Under the pieces are notes generated by a model. It was not told the origin of the DNA and ran no database searches. It worked only from the letters and a program-made list of their open reading frames with translations. Positions 1 through 7,674 of a stretch of 64,000 nt of DNA are shown one piece after another. A program made the position numbers and the translations under genes. Positions within the stretch are counted from its first letter, which is position 1; every line of letters starts with the position of its first letter. Origin of the DNA: Inquilinus sp. Marseille-Q2685 (lineage in GTDB: Bacteria > Pseudomonadota > Alphaproteobacteria > DSM-16000 > Inquilinaceae); contig NZ_CAKAKL010000008.1 of assembly GCF_916619195.1 (NCBI RefSeq), positions 1 to 64,000 on the forward strand, read 5' to 3'.

Positions 1-212
1 GAGCAGATGATTGGGATCGATCGATCCAAAGCGGGAGACACTCCGTGCCATCCAGTGGCGCCTCGACGTCTCGCCCCTGTCTGGGTCTCCCGCCGTGGAT
101 ATCATCTTGGCCAGCGGTCCTCGCGACGCACTCAACAGGCCGGACATATGGATGCAAGCGATCCGCTCCCAGCCCTCGCCCGAATGCCTTGCAGGCAGGG
201 GGCCGTCCACAT

Positions 213-249
213 ATGGATGGCCACGCCCCTTCGGGGCTCGCCATGACGG
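213..249. repeat. Dispersed palindromic repeat, copy A
   Basis: This 37-bp unit contains the hairpin core GCCCC-TTC-GGGGC. It is repeated exactly, in inverted orientation, at 1180-1216, so the two copies flank the monooxygenase and RidA genes. It lies just downstream of the minus-strand monooxygenase gene. The rest of bases 1-275 holds no gene I can support; ACATATGGATG occurs twice there (near 142 and 210). Confidence 0.75.
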
Positions 250-275
250 TGATGGATGGGCGGGCCTGCCGGGTG

Positions 276-575
276 TCAGGCAGGAGTCAGGACGTGAATG
301 GCCCGGTCGGCGATCAGGTCCTTGGTGCGCTCGCCATAGGCCTTCATGTGCGGGGCGGCGGAATGCGCCTTCAGCGCCTCCGGGCTCTCCCACTTCTCGA
401 CCACGACGAAGGTGTCGTCGCCAAAGCGGTCGGGGCTGCCCTCGGCATCCACCGCGGGCCCGTATTCGATGCAGCCCTGCTCGGCATGGACCTCCGGGAT
501 GATCTTCCGGAACTCCTCCAGCAAGGCGGCGCGCTTCCCCGGTTTGGCGGTGAGCAGGGCGATGACATGGATCAC
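276..575 (-). CDS. Antibiotic biosynthesis monooxygenase (ABM)-family protein
   Basis: A 99-residue protein of the size of the single-domain ABM/YgiN fold (dimeric ferredoxin-like barrel). It opens with a beta strand followed by PGKRAALLEEF and carries the typical pattern EKWESPEALKAH plus the APHM segment near residue 75. Family members are cofactor-free quinol monooxygenases or heme/flavin-linked oxygenases; the substrate here is unknown. The start is GTG at 573-575 with GGAG seven bases upstream. It lies 61 bp downstream of the exported RidA on the same strand and may be co-transcribed with it. There is no signal peptide, so it is cytoplasmic. Confidence 0.8.
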   Translation of the reverse strand: MIHVIALLTAKPGKRAALLEEFRKIIPEVHAEQGCIEYGPAVDAEGSPDRFGDDTFVVVEKWESPEALKAHSAAPHMKAYGERTKDLIADRAIHVLTPA

Positions 576-636
576 GTCGAGACTCCGTCGTTTTGTCCGA
601 TCTTATCGCCCCGACCCGCCGGACCGCCAGCCCTCG

Positions 637-1131
637 CTATGGCCGCACGGCGGTGACCTCGATCTCGACCAGGTAGCCGGGATTGACCAGGGCGGCGACC
701 TGCATGGCCGAGCGCGCCGGGAGGTTCGGCTGCTCCGCCGTGCCGTAGAACTGGCGGTAGCCTTCCATGAAGCCGGCGAAGTCCATCTTCCCGTCCTTGG
801 CCGGGTCGCCGACCAGGAAGACCTGCATCTTCACCACGTCGCCGAGGCCGAGGCCGAGGTCCTTCAGGGTCTTCTCGATCGATGTCAGCACCGCGACGGT
901 CTGCGTCTTGGTGTCGCCATAGGCGGCGACCGAGTTCTTGGCCGCATTCGGATCGGCCACCGGCGGCACCGCGCCGCTGACATAGACCGTGGTCTTGCCG
1001 GCCGGGATCTCCACTGCCCGGGCGATCGGGAAGTCGGAGTTCGGGATCCTGTGGCGGACCACGTCCTGCGCGGCCGCCCCGCCGGCCGCCAGCATCGCCG
1101 CGAGGCCGATCGCTGCCGTCATCGTCTTCAT
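637..1131 (-). CDS. Exported RidA/YjgF-family imine deaminase
   Basis: This 164-residue protein has an N-terminal signal peptide (basic start, hydrophobic stretch, cleavage after GGAAAQ near residue 22) followed by a complete RidA domain. The active-site arginine of RidA is present in LPARSAMQV, and the following VEIEVTAV strand carries the conserved Glu. RidA proteins hydrolyse reactive imines or enamines to keto compounds and ammonia. Most family members are cytosolic, so export is notable. The upstream genes on the same strand encode a Tat-exported flavin amine oxidase and a periplasmic cytochrome c, which would release imines in the same compartment. The coupling is inferred, because a 150-bp gap with a palindrome separates them. 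Confidence 0.85.
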   Translation of the reverse strand: MKTMTAAIGLAAMLAAGGAAAQDVVRHRIPNSDFPIARAVEIPAGKTTVYVSGAVPPVADPNAAKNSVAAYGDTKTQTVAVLTSIEKTLKDLGLGLGDVVKMQVFLVGDPAKDGKMDFAGFMEGYRQFYGTAEQPNLPARSAMQVAALVNPGYLVEIEVTAVRP

Positions 1132-1178
1132 TTCTGGTTCCCCCTTGTGCGTTTCATACGGACTGAAATCAAACCCAA

Positions 1179-1268
1179 CCCGTCATGGCGAGCCCCGAAG
1201 GGGCGTGGCCATCCATGGGCCGGTGCCGCTGGATGGCCACGTCGGCTTCACCTCCTCGCCGTGACGGG
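1179..1268. repeat. Large imperfect palindrome (REP/BIME-like), contains copy B
   Basis: Bases 1180-1216 are the exact reverse complement of 213-249. The full element is an approximately 90-bp palindrome: the outer 14-base arms 1179-1192 and 1255-1268 pair with one mismatch, and the inner 11-base arms 1205-1215 and 1230-1240 pair perfectly. Each half could fold on its own. It fills the gap between the cytochrome c and RidA genes and may act as a processing or attenuation element, or may be a non-autonomous mobile repeat. Confidence 0.75.
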
Positions 1269-1281
1269 TTGGAATGGCGCG

Positions 1282-1707
1282 TCAATTTCGGGCGTCGGCG
1301 ACGTCCTTCGCCGTCACCGGGTCGGCATAGGCATTGCCGAAATGGGTGCGCAGGTAGTTCACCACCGCAGCGACCTGGTCGTCGGTCATCATCTTCCCGA
1401 CCGGCGGCATGCCCTTCAGGCCGTGGACGACGACATAGACGGGGTAGGCCCCGGTCTCGAGATTGGCGTTCTTCGCCAGGGCCGGATAGTGGCCCGCGCC
1501 GGCCGCCCCCTGCCCCGCCGGCATGTGGCAGGCCTGGCAGACATTGGCGAACAGCGCGGCGCCGTCGGCCTCGGCGAAGGCCGAAGCCGGGCTGAGCATC
1601 GGCGACGGGGCGTCCTGGGCGCCGGCCGCAGCCGGCAGCAGGGCGAACAGGATCGCGGCCGCGGGACGGACGATCATGGCGAGGCTCCTCATCGACAGGG
1701 CGGTCAT
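1282..1707 (-). CDS. Periplasmic c-type cytochrome, probable partner of the amine oxidase
   Basis: This 141-residue protein has a signal peptide (hydrophobic stretch, then PAAAGAQ near residue 31) and one heme c site, CQACH, at residues 57-61. Methionine-rich KGMPPVGKMM near residue 100 probably supplies the axial ligand. It is a class I single-heme cytochrome. The start overlaps the stop of the flavin amine oxidase in an ATGA (1704-1707), which fixes the start and indicates translational coupling. In the NicA2/CycN pair of Pseudomonas, a flavin amine oxidase passes electrons to a cytochrome c rather than to oxygen. The arrangement here suggests the same role. Confidence 0.88.
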   Translation of the reverse strand: MTALSMRSLAMIVRPAAAILFALLPAAAGAQDAPSPMLSPASAFAEADGAALFANVCQACHMPAGQGAAGAGHYPALAKNANLETGAYPVYVVVHGLKGMPPVGKMMTDDQVAAVVNYLRTHFGNAYADPVTAKDVADARN

Positions 1708-3302
1708 GCGGCGATCACCCGGCGGTGCAGCCGCCCGATCGCATCCAGCGCCGAGAGGATCGCCCCCTCCTGCCAGGCCGGGATGTAGGAGGCGTGCTCG
1801 CCGGCCAGCACGATGCGGCCGTCGATCTGGCACAGGTTGTCGTAGTGCTGCGCCCGCGCCTCGTCGGTCCAGTCGCCGGCGCAGCCCAGGGTGAAGGGCA
1901 CCCGGTGCCAGGCCACGGAGATGCCGGTCTCGAACTCCGTCTCGTATTGCGGGTGGATCTGCTTGCCGTATTCGACCGCGCGGCGCACCCGCTCGGCCGG
2001 GTCCATGGCCGTGAACTCGTAGGAGTTCGGCCCGTTCCAGCTGTAGGCGCCGAGCAGCACGCCCTTGCCGCCGAGATTGTAGCCGGTGCTGGGATAGGAG
2101 ATCTGGCGGATCGGCAGGTCGGTGTAGCTGATGCCGCCGAAGATCGCCTCGTCCTCCTCCCAGAAGCGGCGCTTGAACTGCAGCCCGACCTTGACCGAGG
2201 AGGCATAGGGCACGGCCTCGATCGCCGCCTGCATCTTCGGCCCGACATCGGTCGGGATCTGGCTGAGCACGGTGAGCGGGATGGTGCAGACGCACCAGTC
2301 GGCCTTGGCCTGCAGCGCGCTGCCGGGGCTCTTGGTGTCCTCATAGGTCACGGTGACCCCGGCCTCGCCCTGCTGGATCCGGGTCACCTTCGAGTTGTAC
2401 CGGATCAGCCCGCCGAGCTGCGCGGCGAAGGCCTTGCCGATCATGTCCATGCCGCCGACCGGCTGGAACATCGTGGTCTGGAACTCGTAGAGGGCGAAGC
2501 TCTGCAGGCTGCGCCACAGCCGCGAGGACAGGATCTCGGACAGGCCGATCGGCTCGCCCGGCACCGGCTCAGCCCCTAGCCCGCCGCCGGCGTCCTTCCG
2601 GTAGCCGCGGAACTCGGCCGAGGCCTCGCCCGCCTTGTAGGCATAGTCCTTGTCGAGGGCGCCCCAGGCCTTCAGCGCCTGCAGCAGGATCTCGCGATCC
2701 TCCTTCGACACCGCCTCGTCCAGCTTGCCCTGCTGCGTCGCCTTGGCCAGCAGCTCGGAGACATGGCCCTGGAAGTCGGTCTTGATCTCGCGGATGCGCT
2801 GCGGCTTGCCGCCGAACCCCTTGCTGTTGTGCAGCAGGGCGTTGTGGTTGAGCTGCTGGAACGGCTCCAGCGCCACGCCGAGGCGGCGGCAATAGGCCAG
2901 CACGCCGTGATGGTGGTACGGGATGCGCCAGGGACCGGGGTTGAGGTACAGGCCCTGGTCGAAGCCGCAGGCCTGGGTGGCGCCGCCGAGCTCGGTGTAG
3001 CGGTCGCCGCCGCGCAGGGTCCAGTTCCGCCCGCCCGGCCGGTCGTTGAACTCCAGCACCTGGACCTTGTAGCCGGCCTGGCGCAGCTCCAACGCCGCGG
3101 TCAGCCCGGCCAGGCCGGCGCCGAGCACCAGCACCGAGGCGCCCCTGGGATCGCCGCTGAGATCGACCGGCCCCTTGTAGCCGGACTCCGCCGCCAGGCC
3201 GAGGCTGGTCATCGCCTGGTACATCGCGGCGCTGCCCGCCGCCATCCCGATCAGCGACAGCAGGCCGCGGCGGCTGACGCCGTCTCCCTGTTCCTCTTCC
3301 AT
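1704..3302 (-). CDS. Tat-exported flavin amine oxidase/dehydrogenase
   Basis: A 532-residue flavin monoamine oxidase-family protein. Residues 10-15 are SRRGLL, followed by a hydrophobic stretch: a twin-arginine signal that implies export of the folded FAD enzyme. The FAD dinucleotide-binding fold starts with VLVLGAGLAG (about 57-66), followed by the acidic LEFNDRPGGR. The C-terminal FAD segment is LAGEHASYIPAWQEGAI. The enzyme should oxidise a primary or secondary amine, or an amino acid, to an imine; the substrate cannot be read from sequence. The downstream cytochrome c overlaps by 4 bp and an exported RidA follows, so it probably works as a cytochrome-linked dehydrogenase in the periplasm. 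Confidence 0.88.
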   Translation of the reverse strand: MEEEQGDGVSRRGLLSLIGMAAGSAAMYQAMTSLGLAAESGYKGPVDLSGDPRGASVLVLGAGLAGLTAALELRQAGYKVQVLEFNDRPGGRNWTLRGGDRYTELGGATQACGFDQGLYLNPGPWRIPYHHHGVLAYCRRLGVALEPFQQLNHNALLHNSKGFGGKPQRIREIKTDFQGHVSELLAKATQQGKLDEAVSKEDREILLQALKAWGALDKDYAYKAGEASAEFRGYRKDAGGGLGAEPVPGEPIGLSEILSSRLWRSLQSFALYEFQTTMFQPVGGMDMIGKAFAAQLGGLIRYNSKVTRIQQGEAGVTVTYEDTKSPGSALQAKADWCVCTIPLTVLSQIPTDVGPKMQAAIEAVPYASSVKVGLQFKRRFWEEDEAIFGGISYTDLPIRQISYPSTGYNLGGKGVLLGAYSWNGPNSYEFTAMDPAERVRRAVEYGKQIHPQYETEFETGISVAWHRVPFTLGCAGDWTDEARAQHYDNLCQIDGRIVLAGEHASYIPAWQEGAILSALDAIGRLHRRVIAA

Positions 3303-3493
3303 CGGTACTTGCCCCTTCGACAGTCGCGGCGGAGCGATCCGGCCGCGGATGACGACAGCAGCAAGAACGATGCCAGAACGGGAAAGCCGCGTCTCCGGCG
3401 CCGTAGCGGCCGATCAGCCTCCCATCCGGTGCCTTTCGCTTCGGCACCGGACAAGGCAAATATTAGGCAAAGCTCAATTCAAGGATTCGTGTC

Positions 3494-3521
3494 GAATTTT
3501 TGGCAAATCAGCCAAGAATTC
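3494..3521 (-). terminator. Stem-loop at the 3' end of osmC
   Basis: GAATTTTTGGC (3494-3504) and GCCAAGAATTC (3511-3521) pair along 11 bp with one G-T wobble around a 6-base loop. The hairpin begins at the osmC stop codon, as a terminator would, but no clean U-tract follows. The remainder of 3303-3519 is relatively AT-rich and must hold the promoter of the amine oxidase gene; I could not assign clear -35/-10 boxes. Confidence 0.5.
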
Positions 3522-4029
3522 AAGCATTCACCAGATCGACCGTGAACTCGGCCGGCTGGCGCAGCGTCTGGTAGACGACGCAGTAGCGCTCGGTCAGCTT
3601 CAGCAGGGTGGCGCGCTGCTCCTCGGTCAGGTCGCCTTCGACGGCAAAGCGCAGGCGGATGGCGCGGAAGCCGACCGGCGCATCCTTGGCCACGCCGAGC
3701 GTGCCGCGGAAGTCGAGGTCGCCTTCGGCCGAGACGGTGCCGCCGGTGATCGGCAGGTTCAGCGCGGTAGCCACCGCCTTCAGCGTGACGCCGGCGCAGG
3801 CCACCAGCGCCTCCAGCAGCATGTCGCCGGAGCACAGCGACAGGCCGTCGCCGCCGGTCGCCGGATGCAGACCGGCCTCGGCCAGGGCGCGGCCGGTCTC
3901 GACCTTGCAGGTCACCCCCTCCTCGCCCAGCCGGCCCTTGGCGCGCAGGGTGATCAGGGCGGCGTCCGGCGCCTCGCGATACTTGTCCTTCAGCGGCGCC
4001 TGCAGGGCGCGCAGCGTCTCGGCATCCAT
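3520..4029 (-). CDS. OsmC/Ohr-family peroxiredoxin-like protein
   Basis: A 169-residue OsmC-family protein with the two expected cysteines, C78 in ALVACAGVTL and C151 in ERYCVVYQTL. In OsmC/Ohr these reduce organic hydroperoxides via a dithiol cycle. It lies 9 bp downstream of the sulfonate-type ABC ATPase and ends at a hairpin, so it is the last gene of the ABC operon. Pairing of OsmC proteins with sulfur or sulfonate uptake suggests detoxification or handling of a reactive sulfur species; this role is inferred. The protein is slightly longer than E. coli OsmC (143 residues), with an N-terminal extension. Confidence 0.88.
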   Translation of the reverse strand: MDAETLRALQAPLKDKYREAPDAALITLRAKGRLGEEGVTCKVETGRALAEAGLHPATGGDGLSLCSGDMLLEALVACAGVTLKAVATALNLPITGGTVSAEGDLDFRGTLGVAKDAPVGFRAIRLRFAVEGDLTEEQRATLLKLTERYCVVYQTLRQPAEFTVDLVNA

Positions 4030-4038
4030 CGTCGTCTC

Positions 4039-4839
4039 TCAGATCGTGACGGGCACGGCCGAAGCCCGGGCCCCTGCGGCGCCCGCATCGCGGCCGGCCG
4101 CAGCATCCCGCGGCGGCACCAGCGAGGATAGCACGGCCTCGCGCAGCCGCAGCAGCCCCGGCGTCCCGTCCCGCTCCGCCCGCGGCACCGGCACGGCGAT
4201 GTCGGCCGAGATCCGGCCCGGGCGGCCGGCCAGCACCACCACGCGGTCGGCCAGGGCCAGCGCCTCGTCGATGTCGTGCGTCACCAGCACCAGGGTCGGC
4301 TGGAGCCAGTCCCGGATCTCCAGCAGGTGCCGGTGCAGGTCGCGCCGGGTGAAGGTGTCGAGCGCGCTGAACGGCTCGTCCAGCAGCAGCACCTTGGGCC
4401 GGGCCACCAGGGCCCGGGCGATGGCGACGCGCTGGGCCATGCCGCCGGAGAGCTGGCGCGGCCAGGCATCGGCGAAACCGGCCAGCCCGACCCGGGCGAT
4501 CGCGTCGGCCGCCAGCCGCGCCGCCTCGGCCCGGGGCAGCCGGCCAAGGCCGAAGCGGACATTGGCCTCGACGGTGAGCCAGGGCATCAGCCGCGGTTCC
4601 TGGAACACCACGCCGACATCCTCGCCCGGCCCGTCCACCGGATGGCCGGCGACCGAGAGCGTGCCGGCCGAAACCCGCTCCAGCCCCGCGATCAGGCGCA
4701 ACAACGTGCTCTTGCCGCAGCCGCTGGCGCCGACCACGGCGACGACGGCGCCGGCCTCCACCTCCAGATCGATACCGGCGAGGGCGTCCAGCCCGTTCGG
4801 ATAGCGCTTGGCGACACCCTGCAGCGACAGCATGGTCAC
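4039..4839 (-). CDS. ssuB: ABC transporter ATPase, sulfonate/nitrate/taurine type
   Basis: This 266-residue ATPase has Walker A GASGCGKST at residues 37-45, signature LSGGMAQR, Walker B VLLLDEPF and the H-loop VTHDIDEA. The Q-loop FQEPRLMPW is characteristic of the SsuB/TauB/NrtD group. It starts inside the 3' end of the permease gene (4-bp overlap 4836-4839). It should energise import of the ligand captured by the substrate-binding protein encoded first in the operon. Confidence 0.9.
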   Translation of the reverse strand: MTMLSLQGVAKRYPNGLDALAGIDLEVEAGAVVAVVGASGCGKSTLLRLIAGLERVSAGTLSVAGHPVDGPGEDVGVVFQEPRLMPWLTVEANVRFGLGRLPRAEAARLAADAIARVGLAGFADAWPRQLSGGMAQRVAIARALVARPKVLLLDEPFSALDTFTRRDLHRHLLEIRDWLQPTLVLVTHDIDEALALADRVVVLAGRPGRISADIAVPVPRAERDGTPGLLRLREAVLSSLVPPRDAAAGRDAGAAGARASAVPVTI

Positions 4840-5660
4840 GCCCCTTCCGGACGGAAGCCGTCCTGCCAGCGCACCAGCCGGGCGCCGAGCGCGGCCAGGG
4901 CCAGGTCGCTAAGCTTGCCGAGCACGGCGAACAGCAGGATCGAGGCCAGGATGGTGGCCGGGCGGCCGGTCATCTGGCCGTCGACCAGCAGGTAGCCCAG
5001 GCCCTTGCTGGCGCCCATGAACTCCGCCGCCACCACGAACATCCAGCCGAGGCCGAGCCCGCCGCGCAGCCCGGTGATGTAGGTCGGCAGCGCCGCCGGC
5101 AGCAGGATCCGGCGCACCAGGTCCCAGGTGCCGAAGCGGTAGATCCGCCCGACCTCGACCAGCTTGCGGTCGACCGAGGCGATGGCGCCGGCCAGGGTCA
5201 GGTAGACCGGGAAGAACACGCCGACCGCGATCAGCAGCACCTTCGGCGTCTCGAAGATGCCGAACCACAGGATGAACAGCGGCGTCCAGGCGATCGACGG
5301 GATGCTGCGCAGCGCCTGGATGCTGGGGTCCAGCAGGCGGCGCGCCAGCGGCCACACGCCGGTGGCGGCGCCCAGTGCCGTGCCGGCGGCCGCGCCCAGC
5401 AGGAAGCCCCACCACACCCGCCACAGCGTCGCCAGCACATGGTCGAGCAGCACGCCGCGCGCCGCCAGGTCGCCCAGCGTGCGCAGGATCTGCGAGGGCG
5501 GCGGCAGCAGTCGGGTCGAGACCAGCCCCAGCGCCGCCAGCACCTCCCAGCCCAGGGCAAGCCCGACCGGCAGGATCAGCCCGACCGCGACGGTGCCGAA
5601 CGCGCCGGCCGAGCGGGGCTCGCGGCGAGCGGCTCCGACGGCGGGATCGAGGCTGGTCAT
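4836..5660 (-). CDS. ssuC: ABC transporter permease, sulfonate/nitrate/taurine type
   Basis: A 274-residue inner-membrane permease with about six hydrophobic segments. The BPD-type EAA loop region lies around FPVYLTLAGAIASVDRKLVE. Lengths and motifs match SsuC/TauC. It overlaps both neighbours by 4 bp, so ssuA-ssuC-ssuB are translationally coupled. Confidence 0.9.
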   Translation of the reverse strand: MTSLDPAVGAARREPRSAGAFGTVAVGLILPVGLALGWEVLAALGLVSTRLLPPPSQILRTLGDLAARGVLLDHVLATLWRVWWGFLLGAAAGTALGAATGVWPLARRLLDPSIQALRSIPSIAWTPLFILWFGIFETPKVLLIAVGVFFPVYLTLAGAIASVDRKLVEVGRIYRFGTWDLVRRILLPAALPTYITGLRGGLGLGWMFVVAAEFMGASKGLGYLLVDGQMTGRPATILASILLFAVLGKLSDLALAALGARLVRWQDGFRPEGA

Positions 5661-6640
5661 GGCCGGGCGGCCAGCGCGGTCTTGAAACGGGCGTCGAGCA
5701 GCGCATCGACCGTGGCCGCGACATCGACCCCGGCATCGATCACCCCCGCCTTCTGCAGCGCCAGGCCGGCGTTCAGGATGGTGTCGCGCTTCGGCGCATC
5801 GATCGCCGGGCCGGAGAGGTCGGTGCGCTCCAGCTGCTTCGCCGCCACCGCGTCGGTCAGGCCCGCGGCCTGGACCAGGGCGGCGCGCAGCTCGTCCGGA
5901 TGGGCCAGGGCGTAGGTGCGCGCCTGCTCATAGGCGCGGATCACCGCCTCGACGATCTCCGGGTGGTCGGCCGCGAACTGCTCGTTCACGTTCAGCACGC
6001 CATAGGTGTTCAGGTCGGGCTTGCGGTAGAACAGCCGCGCCCCCTGCTCCAGCTCCGCCTGCGCCATCATCGGGTCGAGCCCGGCCCAGGCGTCGACCTG
6101 ATGCCCGATCAGGGCGTTGCGGCCGTCGGCGTGCTGCAGCAGCACCACCTCGATGTCCTGCTCGGTCAGGCCGTGATCGGCCAGGGCGCGCAGCAGGAAG
6201 ATGTAGGGATCGGTGCCGCGGGTGACGGCCACGCGCCTGCCCTTGAGATCCTCGACCGACCGGACCGGGCTGTCGCCATTGGTCACCAGCGCCGTCCATT
6301 CCGGCCGGGAGTAGGAGTAGACCGCCTTGATCGGGCTGCCGTTGATCCGCGCCAGCAGGGCCGCGGCGCCGGCGGTGGAGCCGAACTGGACGCTGCCGGA
6401 GTTCAGGAACTCGATCGCCTTGTTGCTGCCGGCGCTCTGCACCCAGGTGACCGACACGCCTTGCGGCTTCAGCGCCTCCTCCAGCCAGCCCTTCTCCTTC
6501 AGCACCAGGCTGACCGGATTGTAGTAGGCCCAGTCGAGGGTGACGGCGGAGACCGGATCGGCGGCCCGGCCGAGCGCCGGAGCGAGAGCGGCGGCAACGA
6601 ACGTACCGGCCAGCAGCAGGCGGCGCGACAGGATGGTCAT
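5657..6640 (-). CDS. ssuA: Aliphatic sulfonate-type substrate-binding protein
   Basis: This 327-residue periplasmic binding protein carries a twin-arginine-like signal (SRRLLLAG, residues 5-12) followed by a hydrophobic stretch ending in GRAAD. The mature part has the SsuA/NrtA pattern: the opening LDWAYYNPVSLVLKEKGWL, then FGSTAGAAALLARINGSPI and the hinge segment VAVTRGTDPYIFLL. The ligand may be an alkanesulfonate, taurine or a related compound; sequence alone does not decide. No FMNH2-dependent monooxygenase (ssuD/E) is adjacent, which leaves the substrate open. It is the first gene of the operon. Confidence 0.85.
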   Translation of the reverse strand: MTILSRRLLLAGTFVAAALAPALGRAADPVSAVTLDWAYYNPVSLVLKEKGWLEEALKPQGVSVTWVQSAGSNKAIEFLNSGSVQFGSTAGAAALLARINGSPIKAVYSYSRPEWTALVTNGDSPVRSVEDLKGRRVAVTRGTDPYIFLLRALADHGLTEQDIEVVLLQHADGRNALIGHQVDAWAGLDPMMAQAELEQGARLFYRKPDLNTYGVLNVNEQFAADHPEIVEAVIRAYEQARTYALAHPDELRAALVQAAGLTDAVAAKQLERTDLSGPAIDAPKRDTILNAGLALQKAGVIDAGVDVAATVDALLDARFKTALAARP

Positions 6641-6661
6641 GGTCGGGTCCTCTCGGCCAGC

Positions 6662-6676
6662 AGGATCTACGATCCT
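6662..6676. other. Hairpin in the ssuA leader
   Basis: AGGATC-TAC-GATCCT is a perfect 6-bp inverted repeat, flanked by GGCC on both sides so the stem can extend with a 3-base bulge. It lies 22-36 bases upstream of the ssuA start in an AT-rich intergenic region and may be an operator or leader structure. Confidence 0.3.
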
Positions 6677-6768
6677 GGCCAGTTGATTGTTGGATCAAAT
6701 ACAATATTTTGGAAACCAGCTATGTCAAATGCATTAATTTACGAGAGGAATTAGTCCATCCAGCCCCC

Positions 6769-6797
6769 TCGACAGCACCGTCTCGCTTGGGCATAAT
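6769..6797 (+). promoter_or_regulatory. Sigma-70-type promoter for the NTF2-like gene
   Basis: TCGACA (6769-6774, five of six consensus bases) and CATAAT (6792-6797, five of six) are separated by exactly 17 bases. The -10 box ends 32 bases before the start codon at 6830. Confidence 0.6.
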
Positions 6798-6829
6798 GAA
6801 CAAATTGGGAACAGTTTTACCGAAATGCC

Positions 6830-7216
6830 ATGGACGACCACGCTGTCGCCGCCCTGTGGCGTGCCTTCGATGCGCGCGACTGGGCCCGCGCCCTGGGTTT
6901 GCTGTCCGATGACTTCGTGGCGGATTGGCCGCAGACCTGCGAGCGGATCCGTGGCGCCGACGCGTTCATCGCCCTCAACGCCAACTATCCCGGCCGCTGG
7001 CGCTGCCACCTGCAGGAGCTGATCGAGGCGGGAGAACGGGCGGTCTCCCGCGTGCTGATCACCAACGGCAACGACATCGTGCACGCGGTCTCGCTGTACC
7101 GCCTGCGCGACGGCCAGATCACGGAGGCGGTGGAAGTGTTCGCCGATGCCGGCGAGCCGCCCTACGACCGCAGCCGCTGGACCGAGCGCTACGAGCTGAA
7201 GCTACCGACCGGGTGA
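6830..7216 (+). CDS. NTF2-like (SnoaL-fold) protein
   Basis: A 128-residue single-domain protein with the cone-shaped NTF2/SnoaL pattern: an N-terminal helix (VAALWRAFDARDWARALGLL), DDFVADWP, GADAFIALNANYPGRW, then beta strands ending in ITEAVEVFADAG. Family members are small-molecule isomerases, hydrolases or binding proteins; the ligand is unknown. It is monocistronic, divergent from the sulfonate importer and preceded by a good promoter. Confidence 0.8.
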   Translation: MDDHAVAALWRAFDARDWARALGLLSDDFVADWPQTCERIRGADAFIALNANYPGRWRCHLQELIEAGERAVSRVLITNGNDIVHAVSLYRLRDGQITEAVEVFADAGEPPYDRSRWTERYELKLPTG

Positions 7217-7226
7217 TCCCGCAGGC

Positions 7227-7287
7227 GGGTTCGCCCCGGCGAACCCGACATCGCGCAGCAGCGCCGGTGGCGGGATGTCGGGTTCGC
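7227..7287. terminator. Competing hairpins between convergent genes
   Basis: GGGTTCGCC (7227-7235) pairs with GGCGAACCC (7238-7246). Alternatively the 14-base arm 7239-7252 pairs perfectly with 7274-7287. Both stems share the GCGAACCC arm, so they are mutually exclusive. The element lies between the 3' ends of convergent genes and could be a bidirectional, U-tract-less terminator or a dispersed repeat. Confidence 0.5.
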
Positions 7288-7321
7288 GATTGCGAACTCA
7301 ACCTGCTCGTGGGCCCCGCCT

Positions 7322-7633
7322 TCAACACGCCACCGTCAGCTCGACATACTCCGCCCGCATCGGATTGTCGCCCGGCGTGACCTTGGTCACCTTGCAGGCC
7401 GACACCTGCTCGATCGCCTTGCGCTCGGCGGCCCGGACCTTGGCCTGGGACGGGCCGATCAGGCTCGGTCCCACCAGCCAGGCGCCCCAGGTCGACTGCG
7501 TCAGCCGGGTCACGCCGATGTCGAGGCCGTTCACCGTCACCGTCCGCGACAGCACGACGGGCGTCTCGGCCGGCGGTTTCTGCGTGCAGCCGAGAAGCGC
7601 CAGCGCGATCAGCGCCGGAAGACCGTATCTCAC
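7322..7633 (-). CDS. Small predicted lipoprotein
   Basis: This 103-residue protein is read from a GTG start at 7631-7633 with GGGGG a few bases upstream. It has a lipoprotein signal: a short basic start, ALIALALLG and the lipobox Cys at residue 16 (LLGC). The mature part has two cysteines (SACKV near residue 80 and the terminal VAC) that could form a disulfide. The segment PSQAKVRAAERKAIEQVSAC resembles small envelope proteins of alphaproteobacteria, but I do not recognise a function. It lies just downstream of the ClC gene on the same strand. Confidence 0.7.
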   Translation of the reverse strand: MRYGLPALIALALLGCTQKPPAETPVVLSRTVTVNGLDIGVTRLTQSTWGAWLVGPSLIGPSQAKVRAAERKAIEQVSACKVTKVTPGDNPMRAEYVELTVAC

Positions 7634-7674
7634 CTGAACCCCCGAAGGTGTTTTTTCCTTTGCGGGAGACGATA

